Position numbers and translations under genes: made by a program
Shown here: piece by piece, positions 1 to 10,549 of the stretch
Layout of the letters: every line of letters starts with the position of its first letter
How positions within the stretch are numbered: position 1 is the first letter of the stretch
The notes under the pieces: model-generated
The model's database searches: none
What the model saw: only the letters and a program-made list of their open reading frames with translations
Told to the model about the DNA's origin: nothing
Assembly: GCF_020715565.1 (NCBI RefSeq)
Contig: NZ_CP085839.1
Location: 620,001-684,000, forward strand
Source of the DNA: Nocardioides sp. Kera G14
GTDB lineage: Bacteria > Actinomycetota > Actinomycetes > Propionibacteriales > Nocardioidaceae
Direction: 5' to 3'
DNA length: 64,000 bases

Positions 1-30
1 TACCTCCGCCGTCCGGACGCGGAGAAGTGA
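1..30 (+). CDS. tsaB: TsaB C-terminus (partial)
   Basis: Only the last nine codons are in the window; they read YLRRPDAEK followed by TGA. A Y-L-R-x-P-D-A ending is typical of TsaB, the inactive paralogue that partners TsaD in making the t6A modification of tRNA. The stop overlaps the start of rimI by four bases (GTGA), so the two are probably translationally coupled. The tsaB-rimI-tsaD order is standard in actinobacteria and is the main support for a call based on so few residues. Confidence 0.75.
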   Translation, partial: YLRRPDAEK

Positions 31-566
31 CTCCCGTGAGCAGTTCGCTCCTGAATGGCGAGAGCTGGTTCGAGATCAGGTCGGCCGAGCCGGCCGACGT
101 CGAGGCGATCGCCGCCTCGGAGCTCGAGTCGTTCCCTGACGATGCTTGGACACCTGCCTATCTGGAGGCCGTCGTGGACGGGCAGATGCCCACCGTCCGC
201 CTCCTGGCCCTCGAGGTCTCAGACGACCTCGCTGGCCACGCGATCATCTCCATCCTCTTCGAGGACGCCGAGCTCCAGCGGATCGCGGTCCTGCCGGCGT
301 ACCGGCGACGCGGCTTCGGGCGGCTGCTGCTGAACGCTGCCGAGGGGTTCAGCCAGTCGAAAGGTGCCGAGCGGCTGCTGTTGGAGGTGCGGGAGACGAA
401 CCAGGCCGCCCTCGCGCTCTACCGGGCGCAGGGCTATGTCGAGATCGACCGCCGCCTCGGTTACTACCGTGACGGCTCGACCGGGATCGTGCTCGAGAAG
501 CGCCTGGAGCTGCCGCCAGCAACCGTGGGACTGGAGATCAGCGTGGAGGGCGAGATCGATGAGTGA
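27..566 (+). CDS. rimI: Ribosomal protein S18-alanine N-acetyltransferase RimI
   Basis: GNAT-family acetyltransferase of 179 residues. The acetyl-CoA binding motif A is clear ([18 protein letters not shown], with the R-x-x-G-x-G/A core), followed by [20 protein letters not shown], the EVR..N.AA..LY..GF signature of RimI, and a YY motif near the C-terminus. RimI acetylates the N-terminal alanine of ribosomal protein S18. The GTG at 27 is preferred because it overlaps the tsaB stop; a second GTG lies at 36. The 3' end overlaps tsaD by eight bases, giving a tight tsaB-rimI-tsaD operon. Other GNAT substrates cannot be excluded from sequence alone. Confidence 0.9.
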   Translation: MTPVSSSLLNGESWFEIRSAEPADVEAIAASELESFPDDAWTPAYLEAVVDGQMPTVRLLALEVSDDLAGHAIISILFEDAELQRIAVLPAYRRRGFGRLLLNAAEGFSQSKGAERLLLEVRETNQAALALYRAQGYVEIDRRLGYYRDGSTGIVLEKRLELPPATVGLEISVEGEIDE

Positions 567-1602
567 GCCATTGGTCCTCGGGATCGAGACGTCGTGCGAC
601 GAGACGGGCGTCGGGATCGTGCGCGGGCACACGCTGCTGGCCGACGCGATCGCCAGCTCGGTCGAGCAGCACGCGCGCTTCGGAGGAGTGGTGCCGGAGG
701 TCGCCTCGCGCGCTCACCTCGAGGCGATGGTCCCGACGATCCAGCGGGCCTGCTCGACCGCCGGCATCGCACTGCGTGACGTCGACGCGATCGCCGTGAC
801 GTCCGGACCCGGCCTGGCCGGCGCCCTCCTCGTCGGCGTCGCGGCCGCCAAGTCGCTGGCACTGGCCCTCGACAAGCCGATCTACGGCGTCAACCACCTC
901 GCCGCGCACGTCGCGGTCGACCAGCTCGAGCACGGGGCGTTGCCCGAGCCGTCGATCGCCATGCTCGTCTCCGGCGGGCACTCGTCCCTGCTCAAGGTCA
1001 CCGACCTCACGACCGGGGTCGAGCCGATGGGCGCCACGATCGACGACGCTGCCGGCGAGGCCTTCGACAAGGTGGCACGCCTGTTGGGACTGGGCTTCCC
1101 CGGTGGCCCGATCATCGACCGTACGGCGACCTCCGGGTCGTCCATCGCCATCGACTTCCCCCGCGGCCTGTCGACCCGGAAGGACCTCGAGCGACACCGC
1201 TTCGACTTCTCCTTCTCCGGCCTGAAGACCGCGGTCGCACGTTGGGTCGAGGCCCAGCAGCGCGCCGGTGCCGAGATCAACATCCCCGATGTGGCGGCGT
1301 CCTTCCAGGAGGCGGTCGTCGACATCCTCGTCCGCAAGGCGCTCGACGCCTGCCAGAGCCAAGGCGTCGAGGACCTCGTCATCGGCGGTGGGGTCGCGGC
1401 CAATTCGCGCCTTCGGGTCGTTGCCGAGGAGCGCGCCGCCAAGCTCGGCGTCCGCGTACGCGTCCCCCGCCCCGGCCTCTGCACCGACAACGGCGCCATG
1501 GTCGCCGCCCTCGGATCCGAGATGGTCGCCCGCGGCCGGACGCCGTCGCCGCTCGACCTACCCGCCGACTCCAGCCAGCCGATCGAGTCCGTGCTCGTCT
1601 GA
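559..1602 (+). CDS. tsaD: tRNA N6-adenosine threonylcarbamoyltransferase TsaD
   Basis: A 347-residue ASKHA-fold protein that transfers the threonylcarbamoyl group to A37 of ANN-decoding tRNAs, acting with TsaB and TsaE. It opens [15 protein letters not shown], then [18 protein letters not shown], the metal-site segment [10 protein letters not shown] (two histidines), a GGHSSL phosphate loop and CTDNGAM near the end, all hallmarks of the Kae1/TsaD family. The ATG at 559 overlaps the rimI stop and gives the usual family length of about 340 residues; reading further upstream only adds rimI sequence in another frame. The gene ends the cluster; the following 365 bases hold repeats. Confidence 0.97.
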   Translation: MSEPLVLGIETSCDETGVGIVRGHTLLADAIASSVEQHARFGGVVPEVASRAHLEAMVPTIQRACSTAGIALRDVDAIAVTSGPGLAGALLVGVAAAKSLALALDKPIYGVNHLAAHVAVDQLEHGALPEPSIAMLVSGGHSSLLKVTDLTTGVEPMGATIDDAAGEAFDKVARLLGLGFPGGPIIDRTATSGSSIAIDFPRGLSTRKDLERHRFDFSFSGLKTAVARWVEAQQRAGAEINIPDVAASFQEAVVDILVRKALDACQSQGVEDLVIGGGVAANSRLRVVAEERAAKLGVRVRVPRPGLCTDNGAMVAALGSEMVARGRTPSPLDLPADSSQPIESVLV

Positions 1603-1610
1603 GGCCTTGG

Positions 1611-1645
1611 CTTCGAGGCTCGCTTCGCTCGCGCCTCAACCAGCG
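1611..1645. repeat. REP-like palindromic unit after tsaD
   Basis: Arms GAGGC (1615-1619) and GCCTC (1633-1637) enclose a GCTTCGCTCGCGC core. The same 13-base core occurs at 33608-33620 upstream of guaA, so this is a dispersed intergenic repeat rather than a one-off hairpin. It lies directly after tsaD and may help end the tsaD transcript. Related GC-rich palindromes are common between genes in actinobacterial genomes; the family was not identified. Confidence 0.5.
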
Positions 1646-1760
1646 GCGTTCGGCAGGCCCTCCACGCCAACCAGTGGCAGGGGTCAGCTGCGCTCGCGCG
1701 TCAGCCGGCTGGCGGGTGGCTCGGCGGCGGGCCGTCGGGCAGGCTCGCCTCCGCTGACCC

Positions 1761-1906
1761 GACTACGTCATCGGTCTCAACCGTGACCCACTCGGCCTGC
1801 AGTCGGTCACGGTTGTCACCGATGCGTCAGTCGGCCCGGATCACCCACGATCGGCGGTGGCTCCCAGCCTCCGCAGTGGGTCACGGTCGCAACCGATGAC
1901 GTAGTC
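1761..1906. repeat. Long imperfect inverted repeat with internal third copy
   Basis: A 32-base arm at 1761-1792 matches the reverse complement of 1875-1906 at 29 of 32 positions, an arm far longer than a normal terminator. A third related unit at 1805-1832 is a direct copy of part of the right arm (about 20 of 28 bases). The element lies in the gap between convergent genes. It could be a palindromic mobile repeat, a bidirectional terminator, or both; nothing resembling a transposase is nearby. Confidence 0.6.
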
Positions 1907-1915
1907 CTCCTAGGG

Positions 1916-1934
1916 CACGCCGCCCGCCGGCGTG
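1916..1934 (-). terminator. Terminator hairpin of the 1968 gene
   Basis: A seven-base GC-rich stem, CACGCCG (1916-1922) with CGGCGTG (1928-1934) and a five-base loop, sits 33 bases beyond the stop of the minus-strand gene at 1968. No U-run follows, which is usual in high-GC actinobacteria. Confidence 0.5.
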
Positions 1935-1967
1935 AGCACCGCCCAGCCCGGCGAGGGCCACGGGAGC

Positions 1968-3206
1968 TCAGGGGAGGACGAGCGTCTTGTAGTCCTCCGG
2001 CTTCCCGGTCAGCACCCGCAACGGGACCATCTCCTGGGAGACCACGTCGTAGCGCATCAGCTTCCAGGTCACGCCGTCGTCGTAAAGCATCGCGAGGAGC
2101 AGGTGCGTGTCGTCCTCCCACGCGCTGTCCATGATCGTCGAGCCGTCGTCGCCGAGGCCACCGAGGTCGCTGCCTTGGCCGTCGAAGAGCAGCAGTCGTC
2201 GGGGTCCGAGACCGTCGCTCTCCACGGGCGTGCCCACCGCGTAGGCGCCGGACGGGGAGACGTCGAGGTTGCGCGCCGAGCATGTCCGCCACAGCTCCGA
2301 GCCGGCCTGGAGGTCGACGACGCCCGACCAGCGGACGATCCCGTCGGCCACGCACAGCGGATCGGCATCGGACGCAGGGAACTCATCCACGGACAGGGTT
2401 CCCGCGGCGACGGTGCCCGTCACGTCGTCGACGGACTCGAGGTGGGCGTCACCCGGCACGAGAGGGGTCCACCTCGGAGGCGAGTCGCTTCCCGCAACCG
2501 AGGCGAGAGTGCCGACGAGGCTCACTGTGTCGCCGCCGGACGCCGTTCCGGTGACGTTGACGAAGACCGTGCACACCCGGGGGCAGTCCTCGCCGGTGAC
2601 CGCCACGACCTGAGCCCGGTCATCAGTGGTTCCCGACTTCACAGTTCCGAACCGGAGCGGGGCGGTCGCTGAGGCCGTCGACATCATGACGGCGTCGTTG
2701 TCGGGGTCGACCCACGCTGCGACCTTTCCGTCGGCCGAAGCGACCGCTGGAGCGGTGGCCGGAGAGGAGAGGTCTCCGATCGTCGTTGCGACGGTGTTCT
2801 GGCCATCCTTCGTCGTCGTCACGACCGGATGCCCGCCGACGAGTACGACGCCGGTGATCGGAGACCCCTTCGACGTGTACGAGAACCCGTCGGGCATGTG
2901 CAGCGTGCCGGACTCGACGTACGGGATCGTCGCCTCTTCCTGCATGTTCAGCGTCGCCTTGGCTGTGGGTGAAGGGCCGGTCGTGGCAGGGGCGACCGAC
3001 TTCGTCGACGTCCCCGACAGCGTCACCGGCACCGCCACGGCCGCGACAGCCGCGACGACGGCCAGCGCGCCGACCCCCGCACAGGCCGTACGCCGCCGCC
3101 GGATGGATCGAGCACGGGACTGCACGTCGGACAGGGACAGCGGTGCCTCGTTCAAGGACGAACCGCGCAGCGCGAGCGTCTCCTGCAGCAGCTTCTCGGC
3201 GCTCAT
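1968..3206 (-). CDS. Membrane-anchored partner of SigE-family sigma factor
   Basis: A 412-residue protein of unknown detailed function. The N-terminal ~40 residues are cytoplasmic and end in an arginine-rich RRRR stretch. One hydrophobic segment follows (about residues 42-65, GVGALAVVAAVAAVAVPVTL), then a Ser/Thr/Pro-rich linker and a large, probably extracytoplasmic domain rich in short beta-strand-like repeats that suggests a beta-propeller-type fold. Its ATG overlaps the stop of the sigma-factor gene by four bases (ATGA) behind a GGAGGA ribosome site. That coupling and the topology suggest an anti-sigma or sensor-type partner, but no zinc-binding anti-sigma motif is visible, so the regulatory role is inferred from context only. 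Confidence 0.6.
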   Translation of the reverse strand: MSAEKLLQETLALRGSSLNEAPLSLSDVQSRARSIRRRRTACAGVGALAVVAAVAAVAVPVTLSGTSTKSVAPATTGPSPTAKATLNMQEEATIPYVESGTLHMPDGFSYTSKGSPITGVVLVGGHPVVTTTKDGQNTVATTIGDLSSPATAPAVASADGKVAAWVDPDNDAVMMSTASATAPLRFGTVKSGTTDDRAQVVAVTGEDCPRVCTVFVNVTGTASGGDTVSLVGTLASVAGSDSPPRWTPLVPGDAHLESVDDVTGTVAAGTLSVDEFPASDADPLCVADGIVRWSGVVDLQAGSELWRTCSARNLDVSPSGAYAVGTPVESDGLGPRRLLLFDGQGSDLGGLGDDGSTIMDSAWEDDTHLLLAMLYDDGVTWKLMRYDVVSQEMVPLRVLTGKPEDYKTLVLP

Positions 3207-3700
3207 GACAGCTCCTCCAACAGGTCAGCGGGAACGCGCGCGCGCAAGGACGCGAGCGCACGGGACGCTTGGGACTTCACGGTCCCGACGGCGATCCCGA
3301 GGGTGTCGGCGATCTCGGACTCGGAGAGCCCTTCGTAGTAGCGGAGCACCACCACCGCGCGGGCCCGGGGAGCAAGCCCCTCGACGAGCTCCCAGACGAG
3401 GCGCTGCGTGTCGTCGTACAGGGGTGACGAGATCGTGCCGTCGGGCAGTTCGGACGCGGAGACCTCGCGCCGCCGCCACGCCCGCCGCCACAGCGAGGTG
3501 GTCTCGTTGGTCAACACCCGGCGGAGGAAGGCGTGCGGGTCGTCGACCCGGTCCCAGGCCAGGTAGAGCTTCGCGAGCGAGGTCTGCAGGATGTCCTCGG
3601 CCTCAGTCAGGTCGCCGGTCAGCAGCCAGGCGATCCGCAGCAGGGCGGGCTGGCGGGCGTGCAGGAAGTCGGTGAAGGCGGCATCGCGTGTCTGCCCCAC
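3203..3700 (-). CDS. SigE-family ECF RNA polymerase sigma factor
   Basis: An extracytoplasmic-function sigma factor of about 165 residues. Region 2 is visible as FLHARQPALLRIAWLLTGD followed by AEDILQTSLAKLYLAW; region 4 as GLAPRARAVVVLRYYEGL and SESEIADTLGIAVGTVKSQ, the helix-turn-helix that reads the -35 element. The GTG at 3700 is chosen because AGGAG lies eight bases upstream and the product then starts like other SigE-family members; longer reading frames run into the terminator hairpin at 3748-3781. It is coupled by a four-base overlap to the membrane protein downstream, the usual arrangement for a sigma factor and its regulator. The inducing signal cannot be told. Confidence 0.88.
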   Translation of the reverse strand: MGQTRDAAFTDFLHARQPALLRIAWLLTGDLTEAEDILQTSLAKLYLAWDRVDDPHAFLRRVLTNETTSLWRRAWRRREVSASELPDGTISSPLYDDTQRLVWELVEGLAPRARAVVVLRYYEGLSESEIADTLGIAVGTVKSQASRALASLRARVPADLLEELS

Positions 3701-3747
3701 TCTTCGCACTCCTGCGGTGGTCGAAACGTTCACACACCCTAGACGCG

Positions 3748-3781
3748 GACGGGGACCGGATGGTTGCATCCGGTCCCCGTC
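3748..3781 (-). terminator. Strong terminator between mmpL and sigma gene
   Basis: A perfect 15-base-pair stem (3748-3762 with 3767-3781) closed by a four-base GTTG loop lies 15 bases after the MMPL stop on the minus strand. It separates the exporter from the sigma-factor gene and rules out start codons for the sigma gene upstream of about 3745. Confidence 0.85.
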
Positions 3782-3796
3782 TGAGCTGGTGCCGCG

Positions 3797-6022
3797 TCAG
3801 TGAGTGGCGTGGTCCCTCTCAGGCGCTGCCTCATCGCCATGGCCGGGCCACCACGCGGCGTGCCCGACGAGAGCCGTGATCGCAGGGGTGAAGAAGAGAG
3901 CCATCACGAAGGCGGCCAGCGCGATGCCGAACGAGATCGCGAAACCCAGCGTCACCAGGAACGAGTTGCCACCGAACATCAGCGAGGCGAACGTCCCGGC
4001 GAGGATGAGGCCGGCCGCGGCGACGGTCGGGCCGGCGTGACGCACGGCCCAGGCGGCGGCCTCCCGAGGCCCCTTCCCCTCCTGCGCCTCCTCCCGCAGG
4101 CGGGTCACCATGAGGATGTTGTAGTCCGTGCCGAGGGCGACGACGAAGAGGTAGACGAGCAGCGGCAGCATGAAGATCAACCCGCTCTGACCGCCGATGT
4201 CCTGGAAGGTGAGCGTCGCGGCACCGAGGGTCGCAGCGAAGCCGAGGGCGACCGAGACCATCAGGTACCAGGGCGCCACCAGCGAGCGCAGCACCAGCAT
4301 CAGGATCAGGATGGTGATGGCAGCGGCGACCGGGAAGACCACGAGGTAGTCCCGGTTCATCGCGGACTTGAAGTCGACGAACACGGCGGTGATGCCGGTG
4401 ACCAGCGCCTCCGTGCCCTCCGGGGCGGCGGCGTCGACCTCCGGTCGCAGCGTGTCCTTGACGAACGCCAGCGCGGCATCGGAGGCGGGGTCGTTGTCGA
4501 GGTTCACGGTGACCGGCAGCGTGGGCGTCGACGGGATCTGGCTGAGGGCAGCTGCCGCATCGCCGCCGGTCGCCGCTGCGGCGCCGCCGAGGGAGATGCC
4601 CTTGATCTTCGAGATGGCGCCGTAGAACGACGTGATCTCCGCAGGAGTCAGCGGCTTGTCGTCCTTCGAGTGCAGCACGAGGATGGTCGGCGTCCCGGCG
4701 CCCGCCGAGAAGCCCCGGTCGACCTTGAGCGTGTCGACCTTCGCGGACTCGGTGCTCTGCGACGCGTTGGCGCTGGTGAGGTCGAAGGTCGGGTTGAACC
4801 CCAGAGCGAAGACGGCCAGGACGACGAGGACGCCGCCGCTGACCAGCGCGAAACGGGCCGGGTGCTTGCCGAGGGCATCACCGACACGGCCGAAGCCGGC
4901 CTCCTTGGGCTCGTTTCGCCACTTCTTCGACGGCCAGAACAGCGCTCGACCGAAGACGCTGGTGAGGGCAGGGACGAGCGTCAGGGCCGCGAGCACGGTG
5001 ACGGCCACCGCGATCGCGAGGTTCGGCCCCATCGACTTGAACATGCCGAGGGTCGAGAGCGCGAGGGTCATGAACGCGATGAAGACGGCGCCACCGGCGG
5101 ACGCGGTCGCCTCGCCGGCACGGGTGACGGCGTACTCGACGGCGGACCGGTGCTCGGCCACGCGTGCCGCGCGGTCGGTCGCCGCGACCCGGTGGCTCCG
5201 CATCCGCTCGCGGTAGCGGAAGAGGAAGAACAGGATGTAGTCGGTGCCGATGCCGAAGAGGACGATGTCGATGATGACGGCGGTGGAGTCGTCCTTCTGC
5301 AGCCCGAACAGCTTGGCGGCGTAGTTGTCGAGCCCCGCCGAGAGTGGTGCGAGGAAGAAGATCACGGTGATCAGCGGGAGCAGGGTGACCAGCACACTGC
5401 GGAAGATCACGCCGAGCAGGATGATGAGGAGCAGGACGGTCGCCAGGACGACGAGCTTCTCGGCATTGCCGCCGGACTGCGACTGGTCGTAGTTCTGCGC
5501 CAGCGTGCCGCCGACCTGTGCCCGCAGTCCGGTGCCCTCGGTCGCGTCGTCGAGGTCGCTGCGCAGCGTCTTGACCTGATCCATGTCGGACTGGTCCTGG
5601 CCCGTCACACCCGGCGCGAGATCCAGGGTGACCAGGCCCGCACGCTGCTTCCCGTCACCGGGAAGCTGGACGAGCGGCGTGGCGCCGCTCCCGTTCTTCT
5701 CCGCCGCGCCGAACGCAGAGCCGGGCTTGAGGCCCGCGGCGATCTGCTGGACCTTGGCGAGGTCGGCGGCGCTCAGCGCGCTGCCGTCCTCGTGGTCGAA
5801 GAGGATCGTCGCACCGCCCGAGGCGTTGGCCTCGTCGCCGAAGGCGTCGGCGATCAGCGAGTAGGCGCGGATCGAGTCGTACTTGTCGGGCAGGAAGTCG
5901 GCCTGGTCGGTCGTGGCCTTGATGGACGGGTGGAAGGCCGTGACGAGAACGGTGAGCACCACCCAGGCAGCGATGATGTACCAGGGGCGACGGCTGGCCA
6001 GACGGCCAAGTGCAGCGAACAT
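3797..6022 (-). CDS. MMPL/RND-family transporter
   Basis: A 741-residue inner-membrane protein of the MMPL branch of the RND superfamily, which exports lipids or hydrophobic compounds using the proton gradient. The layout is the family's two-fold repeat: a first membrane helix (RPWYIIAAWVVLTVLV), a large external loop (about residues 35-190), a block of five helices including VIIDIVLFGIGTDYILFFLFRYRER with the G-x-D-Y core, a second external loop, then five more helices containing VVALGTDYNILMVTRLREE. Both G-T-D-Y proton-relay motifs are intact. ATG 6022 is chosen because it starts just before the first helix. The gene stands alone on the minus strand and ends in a strong hairpin. Substrate unknown. 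Confidence 0.9.
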   Translation of the reverse strand: MFAALGRLASRRPWYIIAAWVVLTVLVTAFHPSIKATTDQADFLPDKYDSIRAYSLIADAFGDEANASGGATILFDHEDGSALSAADLAKVQQIAAGLKPGSAFGAAEKNGSGATPLVQLPGDGKQRAGLVTLDLAPGVTGQDQSDMDQVKTLRSDLDDATEGTGLRAQVGGTLAQNYDQSQSGGNAEKLVVLATVLLLIILLGVIFRSVLVTLLPLITVIFFLAPLSAGLDNYAAKLFGLQKDDSTAVIIDIVLFGIGTDYILFFLFRYRERMRSHRVAATDRAARVAEHRSAVEYAVTRAGEATASAGGAVFIAFMTLALSTLGMFKSMGPNLAIAVAVTVLAALTLVPALTSVFGRALFWPSKKWRNEPKEAGFGRVGDALGKHPARFALVSGGVLVVLAVFALGFNPTFDLTSANASQSTESAKVDTLKVDRGFSAGAGTPTILVLHSKDDKPLTPAEITSFYGAISKIKGISLGGAAAATGGDAAAALSQIPSTPTLPVTVNLDNDPASDAALAFVKDTLRPEVDAAAPEGTEALVTGITAVFVDFKSAMNRDYLVVFPVAAAITILILMLVLRSLVAPWYLMVSVALGFAATLGAATLTFQDIGGQSGLIFMLPLLVYLFVVALGTDYNILMVTRLREEAQEGKGPREAAAWAVRHAGPTVAAAGLILAGTFASLMFGGNSFLVTLGFAISFGIALAAFVMALFFTPAITALVGHAAWWPGHGDEAAPERDHATH

Positions 6023-6085
6023 GACCCTGAAACTACCGGGCCCCACCGACCACAAGCCGTGACATTCGGCATGGCCGGGCACGAC

Positions 6086-7306
6086 TCAGGACGAAATCAG
6101 GGTCATCCCTGAGAAGGGCTTCACCAACAGGCAGCGACCTTCGCCGGCGATCCGCGTCATCACGATCGTGCCCTCGTTGGGACCGGTGAGCGAGAGGGAG
6201 CGCCGCAGCGCCTCCGGCACGATCGAGACGCCGCGCTTCTTGATCGTCAGTCGCCCGATCCCACGCTCACGCAGGGCCGCCTTCAGTGCACGCTCGCGAT
6301 ACGGCAGCTCCTCCAGCACCTGGTAACCCGTCGCGAACGGCGTGTGGAACGAGGCGTCGGAGGTGACGTAGGCGATGTGCTCGTCGAGCAGCCCGCCGTC
6401 CACGCCGGCCGCCACCGCCGTCACCAGACCGGCCCGGATCACCGCCCCGTCGGGCTCATAGAGGAAGTCCCCCAGAGGTCGTACGGCGTCAGCCCGCCCC
6501 TCCACGTCCTCGGGGTCGATCGGCGAGTCCTCCTCGGTGATCGTCGCCAGGCCGCCGTCACCGATCACGGTCGCCCGTCGGCGTACGGTGGCGAGACGTC
6601 CGGACCAGAGCGCGGCCTCCTTCACGTCACCGTGGTCGGAGACCCACTCGCCCTCGACCCCGGCAGGGATCAGGGAGTGGTCGATCCCGGGCGCGACCTT
6701 CACGCACGCGTCGCGGTTGAAGAGCGTCGACACCCAGTCCCATGGCGGCGTCCAGCCTTCCGTGGCGAGTTCGCGCCCGCGCGCTGCGTTGTTCCGACGC
6801 CGCGCCGGGTCGGCGAAGGCGACGTCGAAGGGGGAGTGGTCGACCGTGGTGGCGTCCGCCTGCTGGACGGCACCACCGAGCCCGAGCGCGGTGAGGTTGG
6901 CGGAGGCCACCGCCACGCGTTCGGGATCCAAGTCGACACCGGCCGCCGTGGTGCCGGCGTGCGACAGGGCGATCAGGTCACCGCCGATGCCGCAGCCCAG
7001 GTCGATGACCGACGCGGCGCCGAAGGCCTGCAGTCGCGCCGCGCGGTGCGTCGCGACCGAGAGCCGCGTCGCCTGTTCGAGTCCGTCGGACGTGAAGTAC
7101 ATCGAGTCCGCGAGAGCCCCGAACTTGGCGCGACCACGGGAGCGCAGCTCCACCTGCGACATCGCCGCGGCGACGTACGCCGGCTCACAGTCCTTGCGCA
7201 GGAGCGTCTGCGCCTGCAGCGGATCCATCCCCGACAGCGACGAAGCCCGGTCCAGCAGCGCCTGCCCAGAAGGAGTCAGCAGCCAGCCGAAGGCATCCAG
7301 ATCCAC
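6086..7306 (-). CDS. Class I SAM methyltransferase, THUMP-like domain
   Basis: A 406-residue protein with a Rossmann-type SAM-binding core in the middle: [15 protein letters not shown] (motif I), [12 protein letters not shown] (acidic end of strand 2) and FADPARR (motif IV). The C-terminal third, ending [20 protein letters not shown], matches the THUMP-like domain found in actinobacterial proteins encoded near groES. RNA is the likely substrate class, but the target is unknown. Start is GTG 7306, and a TAGGTT hexamer lies six bases upstream, suggesting a leaderless transcript. The gene is divergent from groES. Confidence 0.82.
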   Translation of the reverse strand: MDLDAFGWLLTPSGQALLDRASSLSGMDPLQAQTLLRKDCEPAYVAAAMSQVELRSRGRAKFGALADSMYFTSDGLEQATRLSVATHRAARLQAFGAASVIDLGCGIGGDLIALSHAGTTAAGVDLDPERVAVASANLTALGLGGAVQQADATTVDHSPFDVAFADPARRRNNAARGRELATEGWTPPWDWVSTLFNRDACVKVAPGIDHSLIPAGVEGEWVSDHGDVKEAALWSGRLATVRRRATVIGDGGLATITEEDSPIDPEDVEGRADAVRPLGDFLYEPDGAVIRAGLVTAVAAGVDGGLLDEHIAYVTSDASFHTPFATGYQVLEELPYRERALKAALRERGIGRLTIKKRGVSIVPEALRRSLSLTGPNEGTIVMTRIAGEGRCLLVKPFSGMTLISS

Positions 7307-7335
7307 GGACCGAACCTACCGGCGGAGACCCTGCG

Positions 7336-7398
7336 ACCGCCGCTGCGCGGCGGTGGCTCAGTCGCTCGGCGCAAGCGCTCGAGCAAGCTCGGCGCTTG
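7336..7398. repeat. Tandem hairpins upstream of the CIRCE elements
   Basis: Two stem-loops lie between the divergent methyltransferase and groES genes. The first has a perfect eight-base stem with a TGC loop (7336-7343 with 7347-7354). The second is a 12-base-pair stem with one bulged base and an AA loop (7372-7398), ending in a TTGACC sequence at 7396-7401. They could be remnants of a dispersed GC-rich repeat or insulate the heat-shock promoter; no direct evidence favours either. Confidence 0.45.
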
Positions 7399-7413
7399 AC
7401 CTCGCTCCCTCGC

Positions 7414-7440
7414 CTAGCACTCCTCTTGACCGAGTGCTAA
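7414..7440 (+). promoter_or_regulatory. CIRCE operator 1 (HrcA site) of groESL
   Basis: TAGCACTC at 7415-7422 and GAGTGCTAA at 7432-7440 flank a nine-base spacer, matching the CIRCE inverted repeat bound by the HrcA repressor at all but the first position (C for T at 7414). The spacer itself contains TTGACC, a possible -35 box, so HrcA binding would directly block polymerase. No hrcA gene is in the window. Confidence 0.95.
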
Positions 7441-7447
7441 CGTCGGA

Positions 7448-7474
7448 TTGGCACTCTCGCCATGAGTGTGCCAA
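7448..7474 (+). promoter_or_regulatory. Second, degenerate CIRCE-like operator
   Basis: TTGGCACTC at 7448-7456 faces GAGTGTGCCAA at 7464-7474, an imperfect inverted repeat close to CIRCE but with G for A in the left half and two extra bases in the right half. Two CIRCE copies in front of groES are known in other actinobacteria. The changed symmetry predicts weaker HrcA binding than site 1. Confidence 0.75.
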
Positions 7475-7511
7475 TCCCGGACGTGAAACACGCGCACGAA
7501 GGAGTCGACTC

Positions 7512-9433
<1,922 letters not shown>

Positions 9434-9455
9434 TCGACCTGCTCGACAGAACGAA

Positions 9456-9487
9456 CCGGATGCCGGCCCCTCGGGGCCGGCATCCGG
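9456..9487 (+). terminator. groESL terminator
   Basis: A perfect 14-base-pair GC-rich stem (9456-9469 with 9474-9487) and a four-base CTCG loop begin 22 bases after the groEL stop, followed by CATTT. It isolates the heat-shock operon from the ABC transporter genes. Confidence 0.9.
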
Positions 9488-9587
9488 CATTTCGGCGCCC
9501 GACCGGTTCGGTCTCGCGATGCGGACATGCACGTCAGGTTCCGGATGAAGTCCATAGGATTACTGGACAATCTCGGAAGGAGGACGC

Positions 9588-10549
9588 ATGTCGACCACGA
9601 CAGGCGAGCCGACAGCCCTGCACGTCAGCCCGGGTGATGACGACCTCATCGCCGCGCGTCTGGTCAGCAGGCGCCGCCCCGGCCAGTGGATCTCCGCCGC
9701 CGTGGTCCTGCTCCTCGTGGGCGGGGCGCTCTGGTCGGTCGTGACCAACCCACGTTTCCAGTGGGACGTCGTCGGCCACTTCCTGCTCCGCCCCTCGATC
9801 CTCGACGGGCTGTGGCTGACGTTGTGGCTGACGGCCGCCACCGTGGTCGTCGGCTACATCCTCGGCGTCGGGCTGGCCGCCATGCGGCTGTCGGGAACCC
9901 GGTCCTGGCCACCGTGAGCTTCGGCTACGTCTGGCTCTTCCGCTCCGTCCCGCCGCTGGTCCAGCTGCTCTTCTGGTTCCAGCTCGCGTCGCTCTACCCG
10001 ACGCTCTCGCTCAGCATCCCCGGGGTGAAGACCTTCGCGAGCGTCGACACCGCGCACCTCTTCACCGGGCTCACCGCCGCCTTCGTCGGACTGACCTTCG
10101 ACATCGCCGCCTTCTCCGCCGAGATCATCCGCGGCGGCCTGATCTCGGTCGACCACGGCCAGACCGAGGCGGCGAAGTCCCTGGGCCTCGGTCGCCGGCG
10201 GATCTTCTGGCGGATCGTCTTCCCGCAGGCCATGCCGGCGATCATCCCGGCGAGCGGCAACATGATCATCGGCATCGCCAAGGCGACCTCGATCGTCAGC
10301 GTCATCGCGGTGCAGGACCTGCTCTACTCCGTCCAGCTGATCTACAACCAGAACTACCTGATCATCCCGCTCCTGATCGTCGCGACGATCTGGTACATCG
10401 TCATCACCACCGTCCTGTCGATCGGGCAGTACTACATCGAGCGCCACTTCGCCCGCGGCAAGGGCGGCGACGCCGGCTCCGGCCTCTGGCGCTCGACCTG
10501 GCGGCGGCTCTCGCCCCTCGGCCGCACCGAGCTCGGGGGCCTTGCATGA
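9588..10549 (+). pseudogene. Amino-acid ABC permease, frameshifted
   Basis: A polar amino-acid type (HisM/GlnP-like) permease split over two frames. From ATG 9588 (GGAAGGAGG ribosome site) the protein reads through helix 1 and [21 protein letters not shown] to LAAMRLSG, then hits a stop near 9917. The expected continuation [20 protein letters not shown] runs from 9896 in the frame one base back and ends at 10549, with the inner-membrane loop motif [22 protein letters not shown] intact. One base is missing at about 9893-9896 (TCGGGAAC). Both halves keep normal codon use, so the lesion is recent or a sequencing error. If real, the importer encoded with the next two genes is inactive. Confidence 0.85.

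Larger units (their letters stand above)
1603..1967. other. Gene-free convergent intergenic region
   Basis: The 365 bases between convergent tsaD and the minus-strand gene at 1968 carry no convincing coding sequence. They hold a REP-like unit (1611-1645), a long imperfect inverted repeat with a third related copy (1761-1906) and a compact hairpin (1916-1934) that can end transcription from the minus strand. These are listed separately. Confidence 0.7.

Noticed and set aside
3701..3769. Longer N-terminus for the sigma factor
   Set aside because: The upstream ATG lies inside the terminator hairpin at 3748-3781; GTG 3700 has a ribosome site and fits the family length.
3800..6112. Long open frame of about 770 codons on the plus strand
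   Set aside because: It lies wholly antisense to the MMPL gene, has a low-complexity Arg/Glu/Asp-rich composition and no family signature; such frames are usual opposite high-GC genes.
9880..9920. Programmed -1 ribosomal frameshift in the ABC permease
   Set aside because: No slippery X-XXY-YYZ heptamer or obvious downstream pseudoknot is present, and such a mechanism is not known for this family.
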